Notes: a model not told the origin generated them from the sequence alone. Counted from the stretch's first letter, positions 36,049-44,684 are shown. The stretch: DNA of 64,000 nucleotides from Rhizobiaceae bacterium (GCA_028281105.1 JANQKQ010000055.1:28875-92874), one strand, 5' to 3'. Program-made: numbers and translations.

Positions 36049-37316
36049 GCGAGCCGGTCTCATTGCCGGCGGCCAACCGGTCCTGGCTGGAGGCGGAGCC
36101 GGTGCAGTTCCTGCTGCGGGTACTTGGTGAGGACGGCGAGGAGGCAAGGGTCAACGGCGGCGCGGTGCGCAACGCCTTCCTGGGCGCGCCGGTGGTCGAT
36201 GTGGACATCTCCACGACCGCGCGTCCGCAGGAGGTGATCCGGCGTCTGGCCGCGCACGACGTCCGCACGGTGCCGACAGGGGTCGAGCACGGCACCGTGA
36301 TGGCGGTCGTCTCCGGCAAGGGCTACGAGGTCACCACCCTGCGCCAGGATATCGACACGGATGGGCGGCACGCCGTGGTCCGCTTCGGTCGCGATTGGAC
36401 ACGCGACGCCGAGCGGCGCGATTTCACCATGAATGCGCTTTATTGCGATGCCGACGGTTTCGTCATCGATCCCATCGGTGGCATGGCCGATCTGCAGGCT
36501 CAGCATGTGCGCTTCATCGGCGATGCGCAAACGCGCATCCGCGAAGACTTCCTGCGCATCCTGCGATTCTTCCGCTTCTACGCCCACTACGGCACCGGCC
36601 GCCCGGACGAAGCGGGACTGAAGGCCTGCGCCAAGCTGAAAGAAAATCTGCAACATCTGTCCGCCGAGCGCGTGTGGCAGGAGTTGAGCAAGCTGCTCGC
36701 CGCACCCGACCCGGCTCGCGCGCTGTTGTGGATGCGCACCACCGGCGTGCTCACCCAGCTGCTGCCCGAAACCGCCAACTGGGGCATCGATCTCGTGCCC
36801 GATCTTATTGCCGTCGAACGCGACCACGGCTGGCACGCCGACGGCATCGTGCGGCTGATGACGATGCTGCCGCCGGACGCCAGGCGGCTGGCAACGCTGG
36901 GCGAGCGGCTGAAGCTGCCGGGCGTGGTGCGCCAGCGGCTGGCCAATTGGGCCGACAGCCAGACGCCGTCACCCGCGCTCGACCAACGCGAACTCGCACG
37001 GCTGCTCTATCGCGGATCACAGGCTGGGATCGCCGATGCGATGCGGCTGGAGATCGTCCGCCTGACCCACGTTGCGCGCACGACCAGCGAAGCCGCCCAA
37101 CAGGATCGTGCTGCCGAAGACGGCGCACGAACGGCCGACCTGATGACATTCGTCGCCGGCTGGCAGCGCCCGACCTTCCCCGTCAAGGGACGCGACCTAA
37201 AGGCGCTCGGCATCCCATCGGGTCCGGAAATCGGCGAGAAGCTCGCCGAACTGGAAACACGCTGGATCGAAGCCGATTTCAAGCCGGACAAGGAAGAGTT
37301 GCTGAACTGGGTGTAA
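36045..37316 (+). CDS. cca: CCA tRNA nucleotidyltransferase
   Basis: Class II polynucleotide adenylyltransferase-type enzyme of 423 aa that builds or repairs the 3' CCA end of tRNAs from CTP and ATP. The head domain shows NGGAVRNAFLGAPVVDVDIS (with the two catalytic aspartates in DVDIS), the second block TTLRQDIDTDGRHAVVRFGR, then DAERRDFTMNALYCD and FLRILRFFRFYAHYG. The longer C-terminal region is the alphaproteobacterial body/tail. It ends the three-gene operon. Twenty bases after its stop the left inverted repeat of the DUF559 cassette begins, whose hairpins may also end this transcript. Confidence 0.94.
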   Translation: MSEPVSLPAANRSWLEAEPVQFLLRVLGEDGEEARVNGGAVRNAFLGAPVVDVDISTTARPQEVIRRLAAHDVRTVPTGVEHGTVMAVVSGKGYEVTTLRQDIDTDGRHAVVRFGRDWTRDAERRDFTMNALYCDADGFVIDPIGGMADLQAQHVRFIGDAQTRIREDFLRILRFFRFYAHYGTGRPDEAGLKACAKLKENLQHLSAERVWQELSKLLAAPDPARALLWMRTTGVLTQLLPETANWGIDLVPDLIAVERDHGWHADGIVRLMTMLPPDARRLATLGERLKLPGVVRQRLANWADSQTPSPALDQRELARLLYRGSQAGIADAMRLEIVRLTHVARTTSEAAQQDRAAEDGARTADLMTFVAGWQRPTFPVKGRDLKALGIPSGPEIGEKLAELETRWIEADFKPDKEELLNWV

Positions 37317-37335
37317 GAGTTTGCGGCACGCACAT

Positions 37336-37388
37336 CCCCTTCTCCCCATTCATGGGGAGAAGGTGCCCCGAAGGGGCGGATGAGGGGC
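37336..37388 (+). repeat. REP-like repeat, left copy
   Basis: A 53-nt unit with two hairpins: CCTTCTCCCC-ATTCAT-GGGGAGAAGG (10-bp perfect stem, 37338-37363) and GCCCC-GAA-GGGGC (37365-37377), followed by GGATGAGGGGC. It is repeated inverted at 37830-37882. Confidence 0.92.
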
Positions 37389-37398
37389 TTTTTCCGGC

Positions 37399-37803
37399 TC
37401 AATCAACTTGTCTGGAAGGAAGATACTTGAAATCCCGCGCATCAACTGGCTCGCTCAGACGCCCTTCCAATGCGGCTGCGATGGTCTCCAACACCGCCTG
37501 GCGCTGCGACAAGACCTCGTTCGACCAAACCCTCAACACCGACCATCCCACCTCGTTCATGTAACGATCCCTGGCTTCATCGGCCTTGCTGCCCACATGC
37601 TGGCTGCCGTCGACCTCGACGACCAGCCGCTTAGCCCGACAGGCGAAGTCCGCGAAATAAGGACCGATCGGGTGCTGACGGATGAACTTGTGGCCGTTGA
37701 GGCGGCGGGAACGCAGGTCGGACCACAGAGCCGCCTCCGCTTCGTTTTGAAGTTTGCGCAGGCTCCGCGCCCGGTTTGTGGTTGACGTGCTCGGACCTCT
37801 CAA
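37399..37803 (-). CDS. DUF559 domain protein (Vsr/restriction endonuclease-like fold)
   Basis: A 134-aa protein of the DUF559 family, related to the very-short-patch-repair endonuclease fold. Conserved blocks: RSLRKLQNEAEAALWSDLRS, GHKFIRQHPIGPYFADFACR and RLVVEVDGSQH (residues about 59-69), in which the acidic residues of the PD-(D/E)XK-like site lie, then GWSVLRVWSNEVL. The start is a TTG at 37803, 8 bp after AAGGA; the N-terminal 13 residues are variable. The family is widespread, of unknown function, and often near repeats. Here it is flanked by inverted repeats 10 and 26 bp away and appears to be inserted between cca and hemF. Confidence 0.85.
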   Translation of the reverse strand: MRGPSTSTTNRARSLRKLQNEAEAALWSDLRSRRLNGHKFIRQHPIGPYFADFACRAKRLVVEVDGSQHVGSKADEARDRYMNEVGWSVLRVWSNEVLSQRQAVLETIAAALEGRLSEPVDARDFKYLPSRQVD

Positions 37804-37829
37804 TGGCGCGATCCTTGTTGTCGGCTGTT

Positions 37830-37882
37830 GCCCCTCATCCGCCCTTTCGGGGCACCTTCTCCCCGCTCGCGGGGAGAAGGGG
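37830..37882 (-). repeat. REP-like repeat, right copy
   Basis: Inverted copy of 37336-37388. The two match over 53 nt except for the 6-nt loop (GCTCGC against ATGAAT in this orientation) and one base in the smaller hairpin (GCCCTTTCGGGGC). The 10-bp stem CCTTCTCCCC/GGGGAGAAGG is identical, and here it ends in extra G residues. Confidence 0.92.
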
Positions 37883-37888
37883 GTGTGG

Positions 37889-38830
37889 TTAGGGCCACCT
37901 CACCATCGGGGGCATCGACGACAGGATCGAATCCACATTGCCGCCGGTTCTCAGGCCGAACAGGGTGCCGCGATCGTAGAGTAGGTTGAACTCCACATAG
38001 CGGCCGCGACGGACAAGTTGCTCCTCGCGATCGGCCTCGGTCCAGTCGCGGTTGAAATTGCGCCGCACCAGGCCCGGATAGACCACGTTGAAGGCCCGGC
38101 CCACATCCTGGACAAAGGCGAAATCCGCCTCCCACCCGCCCTGGTCGGCAGCCGAGTGCACGTAGTCGAAGAAGATGCCGCCTATGCCGCGCGGCTCGCC
38201 ACGATGGGCGAGAAAAAAGTACTCATCGCACCACGCCTTGAACCGATCATAGTCGGCGACCAGGGAATGGCGTTCGCAGGCGAACCGCATCGCCTTGTGG
38301 AACAGGATCGTGTCCTCGTCGTCCTGGGTGCGCCGGCGGTCGAGCACCGGCGTGAGATCAGCCCCTCCGCCGAACCATTGCCGGGTGGTCACCACCATCC
38401 GGGTGTTCATGTGTACCGCGGGCACGTTGGGATTTTGCGGATGGGCGATCAGCGAAATGCCGGAAGCCCAGAAGCGCGGATCGTCGTCGGCGCCGGGAAT
38501 CTGGTCTCGAAACTGTTCGGAAAACTCGCCGTAGACGGTCGAGGTGTGCACACCCACCTTCTCGAACACGCGCCCGCCCATCATCGACATGATGCCGCCG
38601 CCGCCATCGGCGTCACCGCCGGCATCGCGCTGCCACTGGCGGCGCTCGAACCGGCCGGCCGGCCGATCCGCCAGCGGCCCGGCAAGTTCGTCCTCCAGCT
38701 CCTCGAAACGGGCGCAGATCGCGTCGCGCAGCTGACCGAACCAGGCCGCCGCGCGGGCCTTCTTTTCTTCGATATTCTCAGGAATGCCTTGCGGCACTTC
38801 GACGGCGAAACGGCTTGAGGAACTGGACAC
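37889..38830 (-). CDS. hemF: oxygen-dependent coproporphyrinogen III oxidase
   Basis: Heme-biosynthesis enzyme of 313 aa that decarboxylates coproporphyrinogen III to protoporphyrinogen IX using O2. Family blocks are clear: [20 protein letters not shown] near residue 76, [56 protein letters not shown] and [20 protein letters not shown]. Length is normal. The start is a GTG at 38830 with only a weak ribosome-binding site. Its 3' end lies 7 bp from the right repeat of the DUF559 cassette. An oxygen-dependent enzyme points to an aerobic organism. Confidence 0.96.
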   Translation of the reverse strand: MSSSSSRFAVEVPQGIPENIEEKKARAAAWFGQLRDAICARFEELEDELAGPLADRPAGRFERRQWQRDAGGDADGGGGIMSMMGGRVFEKVGVHTSTVYGEFSEQFRDQIPGADDDPRFWASGISLIAHPQNPNVPAVHMNTRMVVTTRQWFGGGADLTPVLDRRRTQDDEDTILFHKAMRFACERHSLVADYDRFKAWCDEYFFLAHRGEPRGIGGIFFDYVHSAADQGGWEADFAFVQDVGRAFNVVYPGLVRRNFNRDWTEADREEQLVRRGRYVEFNLLYDRGTLFGLRTGGNVDSILSSMPPMVRWP

Positions 38831-38964
38831 GGTTTCTCGTTACAACGGCAATGCGGAATGCGAACCCGCCTGTCGTACTACCGCGCAAGTTGTCCGTCCA
38901 GCCGCCAATTGCATCGATTGGCGGCCGGACGGTTCCTCTCCCTCTTATTCGCTAGAGACTTCGC

Positions 38965-40071
38965 CTATTCGGCGGCGGTGAGCACGCCACGGCGAATCTG
39001 GTCTTCCTCGATCGATTCGAACAGGGCGCGGAAATTGCCCTCGCCGAACCCGTCGTCGCCCTTGCGCTGGATGAACTCGAAGAAGATCGGTCCGATCACC
39101 GTCTTGGAAAAGATCTGCAGCAATATGCGGGTCATGCCGCCGTCGACGACGCCCTCGCCGTCGATCAGGATGCCATGCTTGCGCATCTTCTCGAGCGGCT
39201 CGGTATGGCCGACGACACGATCGTGCGATTTCTCGTAGTACACATCCGGCGGGCCGGGCATGAACCTGACGCCGTGAGCGGCGAGACGGTCGGTCGAAGC
39301 GTAGATATCCTCCGTCGCCACCGCGATGTGCTGTATGCCCTCGCCGTTGTAGCGGCGTAGATATTCCTCGATCTGGCTTTTATCGTCGGCGGATTCGTTG
39401 ATCGGAATTCGGATTTTCCCGCACGGAGAGGTCAGCGCCCGCGAGAACAGGCCTGTCACCTTGCCCTCGATGTCGAAGAAGCGGATTTGCCGGAAGTTGA
39501 ACAGATCGGCGTAGAACGAGAACCACTTGTCCATGTTGCCGCGTTTGACGTTGTGGGTCAGGTGGTCGAGATAGTAGAAGCCGAAACCCTGCGGTTTGGG
39601 ATCGGGCTCGCCGACCCATTCGAACTCGTGCGAATAGGCGGAGCCTTTGTCGCCATAGGTATCGACGAAATACAGCAGCGAACCGCCGATGCCCTCGATC
39701 GCCGGCACATCCAGTACCTTGCCGGGTCCGTTATAAGGCACCGCGCCCAGCTTCACCGCATGATCGAACGCTTGTTTGGCGTCCACCACCCGCCAGGCCA
39801 TCGACGCCGCGCACGGACCATGTTCTTCGGCGAACCGCGCGGCAAATGAGTCGGGTTCCGCGTTGACCAGATAATTGATGTCGCCCTGTCGGTAGACGGT
39901 GACGTCGCGATCCCGGTGGCGGGCTACCGCGACAAACCCCATGCGCTCGAACAGGTCGGCCAATACGGCCGGATCGGCGTGGGCGAACTCGACGAATTCG
40001 AAGCCATCGGTGCCGGCGGGGTTGTGTTCGCTTATTTCGGCCGGCGGCGCATCATGCGGAAACGGTCCCAT
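38965..40071 (-). CDS. hppD: 4-hydroxyphenylpyruvate dioxygenase
   Basis: Iron-dependent dioxygenase of 368 aa of the VOC fold, converting 4-hydroxyphenylpyruvate to homogentisate in tyrosine and phenylalanine breakdown. Metal-ligand blocks: YYLDHLTHNVKRGNMDKWFS, GIQHIAVATEDIY and, near the C-terminus, FFEFIQRKGDDGFGEGNFRA with the iron-binding glutamate. The ATG at 40071 is preceded by GGAAGGA at a good distance. Homogentisate-pathway partners (hmgA, maiA, fahA) are not in the window. It is divergent from an Lrp-type regulator, the usual arrangement for hppD control. Confidence 0.96.
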   Translation of the reverse strand: MGPFPHDAPPAEISEHNPAGTDGFEFVEFAHADPAVLADLFERMGFVAVARHRDRDVTVYRQGDINYLVNAEPDSFAARFAEEHGPCAASMAWRVVDAKQAFDHAVKLGAVPYNGPGKVLDVPAIEGIGGSLLYFVDTYGDKGSAYSHEFEWVGEPDPKPQGFGFYYLDHLTHNVKRGNMDKWFSFYADLFNFRQIRFFDIEGKVTGLFSRALTSPCGKIRIPINESADDKSQIEEYLRRYNGEGIQHIAVATEDIYASTDRLAAHGVRFMPGPPDVYYEKSHDRVVGHTEPLEKMRKHGILIDGEGVVDGGMTRILLQIFSKTVIGPIFFEFIQRKGDDGFGEGNFRALFESIEEDQIRRGVLTAAE

Positions 40072-40100
40072 GGGGCATCCTTCCAGTCATCGTGTGGTGA

Positions 40101-40190
40101 ATCGCATTTGATGCGAAGATATCCCTTCGTGAGCGCAATTTCCTTGCAAAGTGCAGATCGATCGGGAAAAATCCGCGCAAACTGTGCAAT
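40101..40190. promoter_or_regulatory. hppD/Lrp-type divergent regulatory region
   Basis: The 132-bp region between the two start codons holds an inverted repeat TCGCAT-TTG-ATGCGA (40102-40116), of the size bound by Lrp/AsnC dimers, and two related elements, TTGCAAAGTGCA (40144-40155) and GCGCAAACTGTGCAA (40175-40189). Repeated sites suit an Lrp-type octamer. No clear -35/-10 pair can be assigned. Confidence 0.45.
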
Positions 40191-40203
40191 GGAGTGGCAA
40201 TAG

Positions 40204-40680
40204 GTGCACGAAACGCTTGCGCTCGACGGATATGATCTGAAAATCCTCGCCGCCCTGCAGCGGGACGGGCGACTCACCAATCAGGAACTGGCGCAAAGGG
40301 TGAACTTGTCGCCCTCGCAATGTTCACGCCGGCGCATGGCGCTGGAGCGCGCAGATGTGATCGCCGGCTATCGCGCGGTCCTTGACCCCGTCCGGCTGGG
40401 CTATGGGCTCACCGTGTTCATCAACGTGATGTTGAACACTCACAACCGCGACAACGCCGCCCGCTTCGCGACGCTGGCCGCCCGCATTCCCAACATTCTG
40501 GAGGTGCATGCCCTGACCGGCGAGATGGACTACCTGATCAAGCTGCTGGTGCGCGACCTGTCGCAGCTGTCCGACCTCATCAATGGCGAACTGCTGCCTC
40601 ATGAAGCCGTGCAGACGGTGAAGACTTCGATCGTGCTGGAAACCGTCAAACAATCGCACGCGGTTCCCGTGGGCGCGTGA
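40204..40680 (+). CDS. Lrp/AsnC-family transcriptional regulator
   Basis: A 158-aa regulator: N-terminal helix-turn-helix (LDGYDLKILAALQRDGRLTN, then QELAQRVNLSPSQCSRRRMA) and C-terminal RAM ligand-binding domain (ILEVHALTGEMDYLIKLLVR, then TSIVLETVKQSHAVPV). It starts at GTG 40204. Divergence from hppD strongly suggests that it controls tyrosine degradation, probably activated by an aromatic amino acid or its keto acid; similar regulators are known beside hppD and hmgA in other bacteria. No other candidate target adjoins it. Confidence 0.92.
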   Translation: MHETLALDGYDLKILAALQRDGRLTNQELAQRVNLSPSQCSRRRMALERADVIAGYRAVLDPVRLGYGLTVFINVMLNTHNRDNAARFATLAARIPNILEVHALTGEMDYLIKLLVRDLSQLSDLINGELLPHEAVQTVKTSIVLETVKQSHAVPVGA

Positions 40681-40774
40681 GACTGATGCGCGGCAACCCG
40701 GCTGGCCTTCACCGGGGTAACGCAAACGCATCTTGTCGTGCTAACCTGCCACAGGGCTAGCGGAGTGCGTATGA

Positions 40775-41932
40775 ATGACTGCAGGCAGCATCACGATCCT
40801 CGCCGGCACCACCAAGGGCGCTTTCCTGATCTCGGGCGGAAAGGCTCGTGACAACTGGGTCGTCAAAGGACCGTTCTGCGACGGCTGGGCGATCAATCAT
40901 GTCGTCGGCGACCCCGACACCGGTACCCTGTGGGCCGGCGGCGGCGGCGATTGGAGCGGCGCGGGTGTGTGGCGCTCGGGTGATGGCGGGGAGACCTGGG
41001 AACTTACCAAGCTCACCAAGGGAGAGCAGGACGAGTGGGCGGCCAACGATCCCGATTTCGCCAAGCTGATCGACTGGAGCGATGAGCCCGCGCCGTTCGG
41101 CAAGGAGTTCTCGCAGATCTGGTCGCTGGGTTACGCCCACGGCACCGTGTTCGCCGGCACGAAACCCGCCAGCCTGTTGGCAAGCCGGGACGGCGGTAAA
41201 AGCTGGGAGCGTTTGCAAAGCCTGAACGATCACCCTTCCGCCGATAGTTGGAATCCGGGCGGGGCCGGCTTGGTGCTGCACACGATCGTTCCCGACCCTT
41301 CGGACCGTGACAAGCTATGGATCGGCATCTCGGCGGCCGGGGTCTTCGCCACAGAGGACGGCGGCAAATCGTGGGATCGCCGCAACCGGTTGTCCAATTT
41401 GGAAGTTCCCCACCATCACGATCATCCCGCCGCCCCGAGCGACGGCGAGATTGGACACTGCGTCCACAACATCGTGCGAGCGCCCGGCTCAACCGATCTG
41501 TTGTATCAGCAAAACCACCACGGCGTCTGGCGCTCGGCCGATGGCGGGCGCAGTTGGGACGACATCACGGAGGGTCTTCCATCCACCTTCGGTTTTCCGA
41601 TCCGGGTTCACCCGCGCGACCCTGACACGATCTGGACGTTGCCGCTCAACGGCGACAGCATCGGGCGTTTTCCGCCGGATGCAGCGGCCGCGGTGTGGCG
41701 ATCGAGCGACGGTGGCAGGACCTGGAAGGACATGCGCGACGGCCTGCCGCAGGAAGCGTGCTATTTCACCGTGCTGCGCCAGGCGATGTCCGGCGACGAG
41801 CGCGATCCGGCCGGCCTATATTTCGGCACCAACAGCGGCTCGATCTTCGCCAGCATCGACGAAGGCGAAAGCTGGCGGGAGATTTCACGCCACCTGCCAA
41901 CGATCCTGTCCGTCGAAGTGCTCGATCGCTGA
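40775..41932 (+). CDS. BNR/Asp-box repeat beta-propeller protein (sialidase/sortilin-like)
   Basis: A 385-aa protein with six Asp-box (S-x-D-x-G-x-x-W) repeats: RSGDGGETW, ASRDGGKSW, ATEDGGKSW, RSADGGRSW, RSSDGGRTW and ASIDEGESW, which mark a six-bladed propeller of the exo-sialidase/VPS10 type. There is no signal peptide, so it is probably cytoplasmic. It lacks the arginine triad needed for true sialidase activity as far as can be seen, so no enzymatic role should be assumed. Start ATG at 40775. Convergent with the M20 amidohydrolase gene. Confidence 0.85.
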   Translation: MTAGSITILAGTTKGAFLISGGKARDNWVVKGPFCDGWAINHVVGDPDTGTLWAGGGGDWSGAGVWRSGDGGETWELTKLTKGEQDEWAANDPDFAKLIDWSDEPAPFGKEFSQIWSLGYAHGTVFAGTKPASLLASRDGGKSWERLQSLNDHPSADSWNPGGAGLVLHTIVPDPSDRDKLWIGISAAGVFATEDGGKSWDRRNRLSNLEVPHHHDHPAAPSDGEIGHCVHNIVRAPGSTDLLYQQNHHGVWRSADGGRSWDDITEGLPSTFGFPIRVHPRDPDTIWTLPLNGDSIGRFPPDAAAAVWRSSDGGRTWKDMRDGLPQEACYFTVLRQAMSGDERDPAGLYFGTNSGSIFASIDEGESWREISRHLPTILSVEVLDR

Positions 41933-41946
41933 ATGCGACCCGCGCG

Positions 41947-43122
41947 CTAGTTGGCCGGCGCCTCGAGCAGAGTCTCCACCAGCTTGATCCAGTATGAGCA
42001 GCCGTAGGGAATCGCTTCGTCGTTGAAGTCGTATTCAGGGTGGTGCAGACCGGCGGTATCGCCGTTGCCCATGAAGATGAAGGCGCCGGGCCGCGCCTCC
42101 AGCATGAACGAAAAGTCCTCGCCGCCCATCACCGGGGGAACGCCGACCTCGACCCCGTTCTCGCCGGCGACGATGGAAGCGATGCGCGCGGCCTTCTCGG
42201 TCTGTTCGTCGTGATTGTAGGTGACCGGATAACCTTGCTGGTAGTCGATTTCGGCGGTGGCCGAATGCGCACCCGCTATTCCGTTGGCGACCGCGTGCAG
42301 TTTTTCGATCGCGGACTGGCGCACCTCTTCGTTGAGTGCGCGCACCGTTCCCGACAGGTTTACTTCGTTGGGGATCACGTTGTGTGTGGTTCCGGCCACG
42401 ATGCGGGTCACCGAAATGACCAGGGAGTCGATCGGGTTCTTGGTACGCGAGACGATCGACTGCAGGCCGGTGACCACCTGGGCGGCGATGACGATCGGGT
42501 CGACCGACAGATGCGGCATGGCGGCGTGGCCGCCGCGGCCGACGATCTTGATGTCGAACTGGTCGGCGGCCGCCATCACCGGGCCGGAGCGGATCGCAAA
42601 GGACCCGATGTCGCGGCCGGGTATGTTGTGAAGGCCATAGACCTCGTCGACGCCGAAGCGGTCCATCATGCCGTCGTCGACCATTGCCTTGCCGCCGGCG
42701 CCGCCCTCTTCGGCCGGCTGGAAGATGACCACCGCCGTGCCGGCGAAGTTGCGTGTCTCGGCCAAATACTTAGCCGCCCCCAACAGCATGGCGGTGTGGC
42801 CGTCATGGCCGCATGCGTGCATCTTGCCGTCCACCTTGGACGCGTGTGGAAGACCGGTCTGCTCGTGGATCGGCAGCGCATCCATGTCCGCGCGCAGGCC
42901 GATCACCCTTCCATTGTCCGGCTTGGAGCCCTTGATGACGCCGACCACGCCGGTCTTGCCGATTCCCGTGGCGACTTCGTCGCAGCCGAATTGAGTGAGT
43001 TTATCGGCGACCGATGCCGCCGTCTCGTGCACGTCGTAGAGCAATTCCGGATTGGAGTGGAACTCGCGGCGCCAGCCGGTGATTTCGTCGTGCAGTTCGG
43101 CCACTCTGTTCACAACAGGCAT
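41947..43122 (-). CDS. M20-family amidohydrolase (hippurate hydrolase/HipO-like)
   Basis: Metal-dependent amidohydrolase of 391 aa in the M20D group, which cuts N-acyl or N-carbamoyl amino acids such as hippurate or indole-acetyl conjugates. Visible: GLRADMDALPIHEQTGLPHA, HACGHDGHTA (metal ligands), FQPAEEGGAGG (catalytic and metal glutamates) and the dimerisation-domain block GRGGHAAMPH, with a final metal histidine in GLHHPEYDFND. The ATG at 43122 follows GAAAGGAAA closely; an open frame from 43149 adds 9 residues without a site. The substrate is not known. Confidence 0.93.
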   Translation of the reverse strand: MPVVNRVAELHDEITGWRREFHSNPELLYDVHETAASVADKLTQFGCDEVATGIGKTGVVGVIKGSKPDNGRVIGLRADMDALPIHEQTGLPHASKVDGKMHACGHDGHTAMLLGAAKYLAETRNFAGTAVVIFQPAEEGGAGGKAMVDDGMMDRFGVDEVYGLHNIPGRDIGSFAIRSGPVMAAADQFDIKIVGRGGHAAMPHLSVDPIVIAAQVVTGLQSIVSRTKNPIDSLVISVTRIVAGTTHNVIPNEVNLSGTVRALNEEVRQSAIEKLHAVANGIAGAHSATAEIDYQQGYPVTYNHDEQTEKAARIASIVAGENGVEVGVPPVMGGEDFSFMLEARPGAFIFMGNGDTAGLHHPEYDFNDEAIPYGCSYWIKLVETLLEAPAN

Positions 43123-43259
43123 CTGAGATTTCCTTTCAAAGCCGCGCATCGCCGGTCCCGCTTAGCGCGGTTGGCGCCATGACTGTTTTGTGTCTTGATT
43201 TGGACGTGTTGATCTGACGGTGATGTAATCCGAAAAATCGCCAGCCGTACAGGGGTCTG

Positions 43260-44426
43260 ATGTCGATGTCCGTTCGATCGCTAGCGGCGATCATCGCGTT
43301 TTTGCTGCTCACCGCCATCCCGGCCGCCGCTCAGACGCCGCGTCATGTACTGGTCGATGCCGCAACCGGCGACATCTTGTCGGCCAACGGCGCAGCCGAC
43401 CGCTGGCACCCGGCGTCGCTGACCAAAATGATGACCGCCTACGTCACGTTCGAGGCGTTAGCGGCCGGACAGGTCCAAGCCGGCTCACCGGTCCGCATAT
43501 CCCAGGCGGCCCGGGCCCAGACCGGCAGCCGCATGGGATATCGGACCGGCACCGTGCTGCGCGTCGACACGGCCTTGAAGATCGTCATCGTCAGAAGCGC
43601 CAACGACGTGGCCGTCGCCTTGGCCGAAGCGGTGGCCGGCACGCGGTCCGCGTTCGTTAAGCGCATGAACGAAACGGCTAGACGGCTCGCCATGGCGGAC
43701 ACCGCCTTCGTCAACGCCCATGGGCTGCATGCGGCAGATCAGGTGACCTCGGCCCGCGACATGACCATCCTGGCGCGGCGCATCCTGCTCGACTTTCCGC
43801 AATACGCGGCGTGGTTCGCCATTCCCGCGCTGCGCTCCGGCGAGAACGTCCACTACTCCTACAATCTGCTGCTGGAGCGGTTCGCCGGCGCCGACGGCAT
43901 GAAGACCGGCTTTGTGTGCGCTTCCGGCTACAACATGGTCGCGAGCGCGCGGCGGGACGGTCGCCGGCTGGTCGCCGTGGTTCTGGGCGCGGCATCGCAG
44001 ACCGAGCGAGCCGTGTTGGCCGCCCGCCTGCTGAGCGAAGGTTTCGCCGGCGGTCTTGCGCCGATCGGGAACCTGTCGGGCCCGGCGAGTCCGGGTTCCG
44101 ATGTTCCGGCCAACCTACGACCCGTTCTTTGCACCCAGGCAGCGCGCGCGGCGCGATACGAGCCGGCGGCCGGACAGGCGGTCATTCGCTCGCCCCATCT
44201 GTCCGAGCGTGCGATCACCCGCGAACCCGAGCCGATCGCAGCCGGCGGCGTCGATGCGCCGGCCAGCGCCGCTTTCGAGAACCGGCTGGCGACCCCTTCG
44301 ATCGAATCCGTACCGATACCCAGTCCACGCCCGCGCTACCAGCCGCCGGAGCCGATCGACGCGGAATTCCTGGCCGCTCAAGCCGAGCGCGGCGCCATTC
44401 CCGTGCCGACCCGCCGTCCTCAATAG
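43260..44426 (+). CDS. D-alanyl-D-alanine carboxypeptidase (DacF/PBP5-like)
   Basis: Periplasmic penicillin-binding protein of 388 aa that trims pentapeptide stems of peptidoglycan. Signal peptide at residues 1-24 (AAIIAFLLLTAIPAAA). The three active-site motifs are complete: S53-x-x-K56 in HPASLTKMM, S113-A-N115 and K215-T-G in DGMKTGFVCASG. After the catalytic domain (ends near 250) a proline-rich tail of 130 residues follows (PSPRPRYQPPEPIDAE and a terminal PTRRPQ), without the usual C-terminal amphipathic helix. It may thus be periplasmic and soluble, or wall-bound by the tail. Confidence 0.93.
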   Translation: MSMSVRSLAAIIAFLLLTAIPAAAQTPRHVLVDAATGDILSANGAADRWHPASLTKMMTAYVTFEALAAGQVQAGSPVRISQAARAQTGSRMGYRTGTVLRVDTALKIVIVRSANDVAVALAEAVAGTRSAFVKRMNETARRLAMADTAFVNAHGLHAADQVTSARDMTILARRILLDFPQYAAWFAIPALRSGENVHYSYNLLLERFAGADGMKTGFVCASGYNMVASARRDGRRLVAVVLGAASQTERAVLAARLLSEGFAGGLAPIGNLSGPASPGSDVPANLRPVLCTQAARAARYEPAAGQAVIRSPHLSERAITREPEPIAAGGVDAPASAAFENRLATPSIESVPIPSPRPRYQPPEPIDAEFLAAQAERGAIPVPTRRPQ

Positions 44427-44435
44427 CGATCCCGA

Positions 44436-44684
44436 TTAAGAGAAATCCGCGCGTCTTAGCCGAAAGCGGGCGATCTCCCCCCGCTCGACCGTCTCCACCA
44501 GCGCGTGGCCGGATTCAGCACAGAAGTGCGGGATGTCGATAACCGCCAGCGGATCGGTGGTCTCGATCCACACTTCCTCGCCGGGCTGCATCGACTGGAG
44601 CAGCTTACGCGCTTTCAGCACCGGTAGCGGGCATTTGAGCCCTCGGTAATCGATCACGGGGATGTCGGATGCTGCAGAAGACAT
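44436..44684 (-). CDS. TusA/SirA-family sulfur carrier
   Basis: An 82-aa cytoplasmic protein of the TusA family. The diagnostic C-P-x-P motif is at 18-21 (DYRGLKCPLPVLKARKLL), followed by the beta-alpha-beta fold (EEVWIETTDPLAVIDIPHFC). The cysteine accepts persulfide sulfur for tRNA thiolation or other sulfur transfer. The ATG at 44684 is chosen as the fold begins directly after MSSAASDIPV; the longer frame is noise. Convergent with the carboxypeptidase gene, 9 bp between stops. It is divergent from the DUF924 gene. Confidence 0.93.
   Translation of the reverse strand: MSSAASDIPVIDYRGLKCPLPVLKARKLLQSMQPGEEVWIETTDPLAVIDIPHFCAESGHALVETVERGEIARFRLRRADFS

Larger units (their letters stand above)
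37336..37882. mobile_element. candidate mobile cassette: DUF559 gene between inverted REP repeats
   Basis: The 547-bp unit consists of the two 53-nt inverted repeats and almost nothing but the DUF559 gene (37399-37803) between them. It sits exactly between the convergent genes cca (stop 20 bp away) and hemF (stop 7 bp away). No transposase or flanking target duplication is evident. Mobility is inferred from the layout only. Confidence 0.4.

Noticed and set aside
36395..37564. 389-codon plus-strand frame running through cca, the left REP repeat and into the DUF559 gene
   Set aside because: Off-frame reading of cca with Arg-rich composition; it crosses a hairpin repeat and the antisense of another gene.
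37336..37882. CRISPR array from the paired repeats
   Set aside because: Only two copies, inverted, with a gene between them; no spacer series anywhere in the window.
40775..41932. True sialidase assignment for the Asp-box protein
   Set aside because: Asp-boxes only show the propeller fold; no signal peptide and no clear arginine triad or catalytic Tyr/Glu set.
42040..43182. 380-codon plus-strand frame opposite the M20 amidohydrolase gene
   Set aside because: Shadow frame; the minus-strand gene has all metal ligands.
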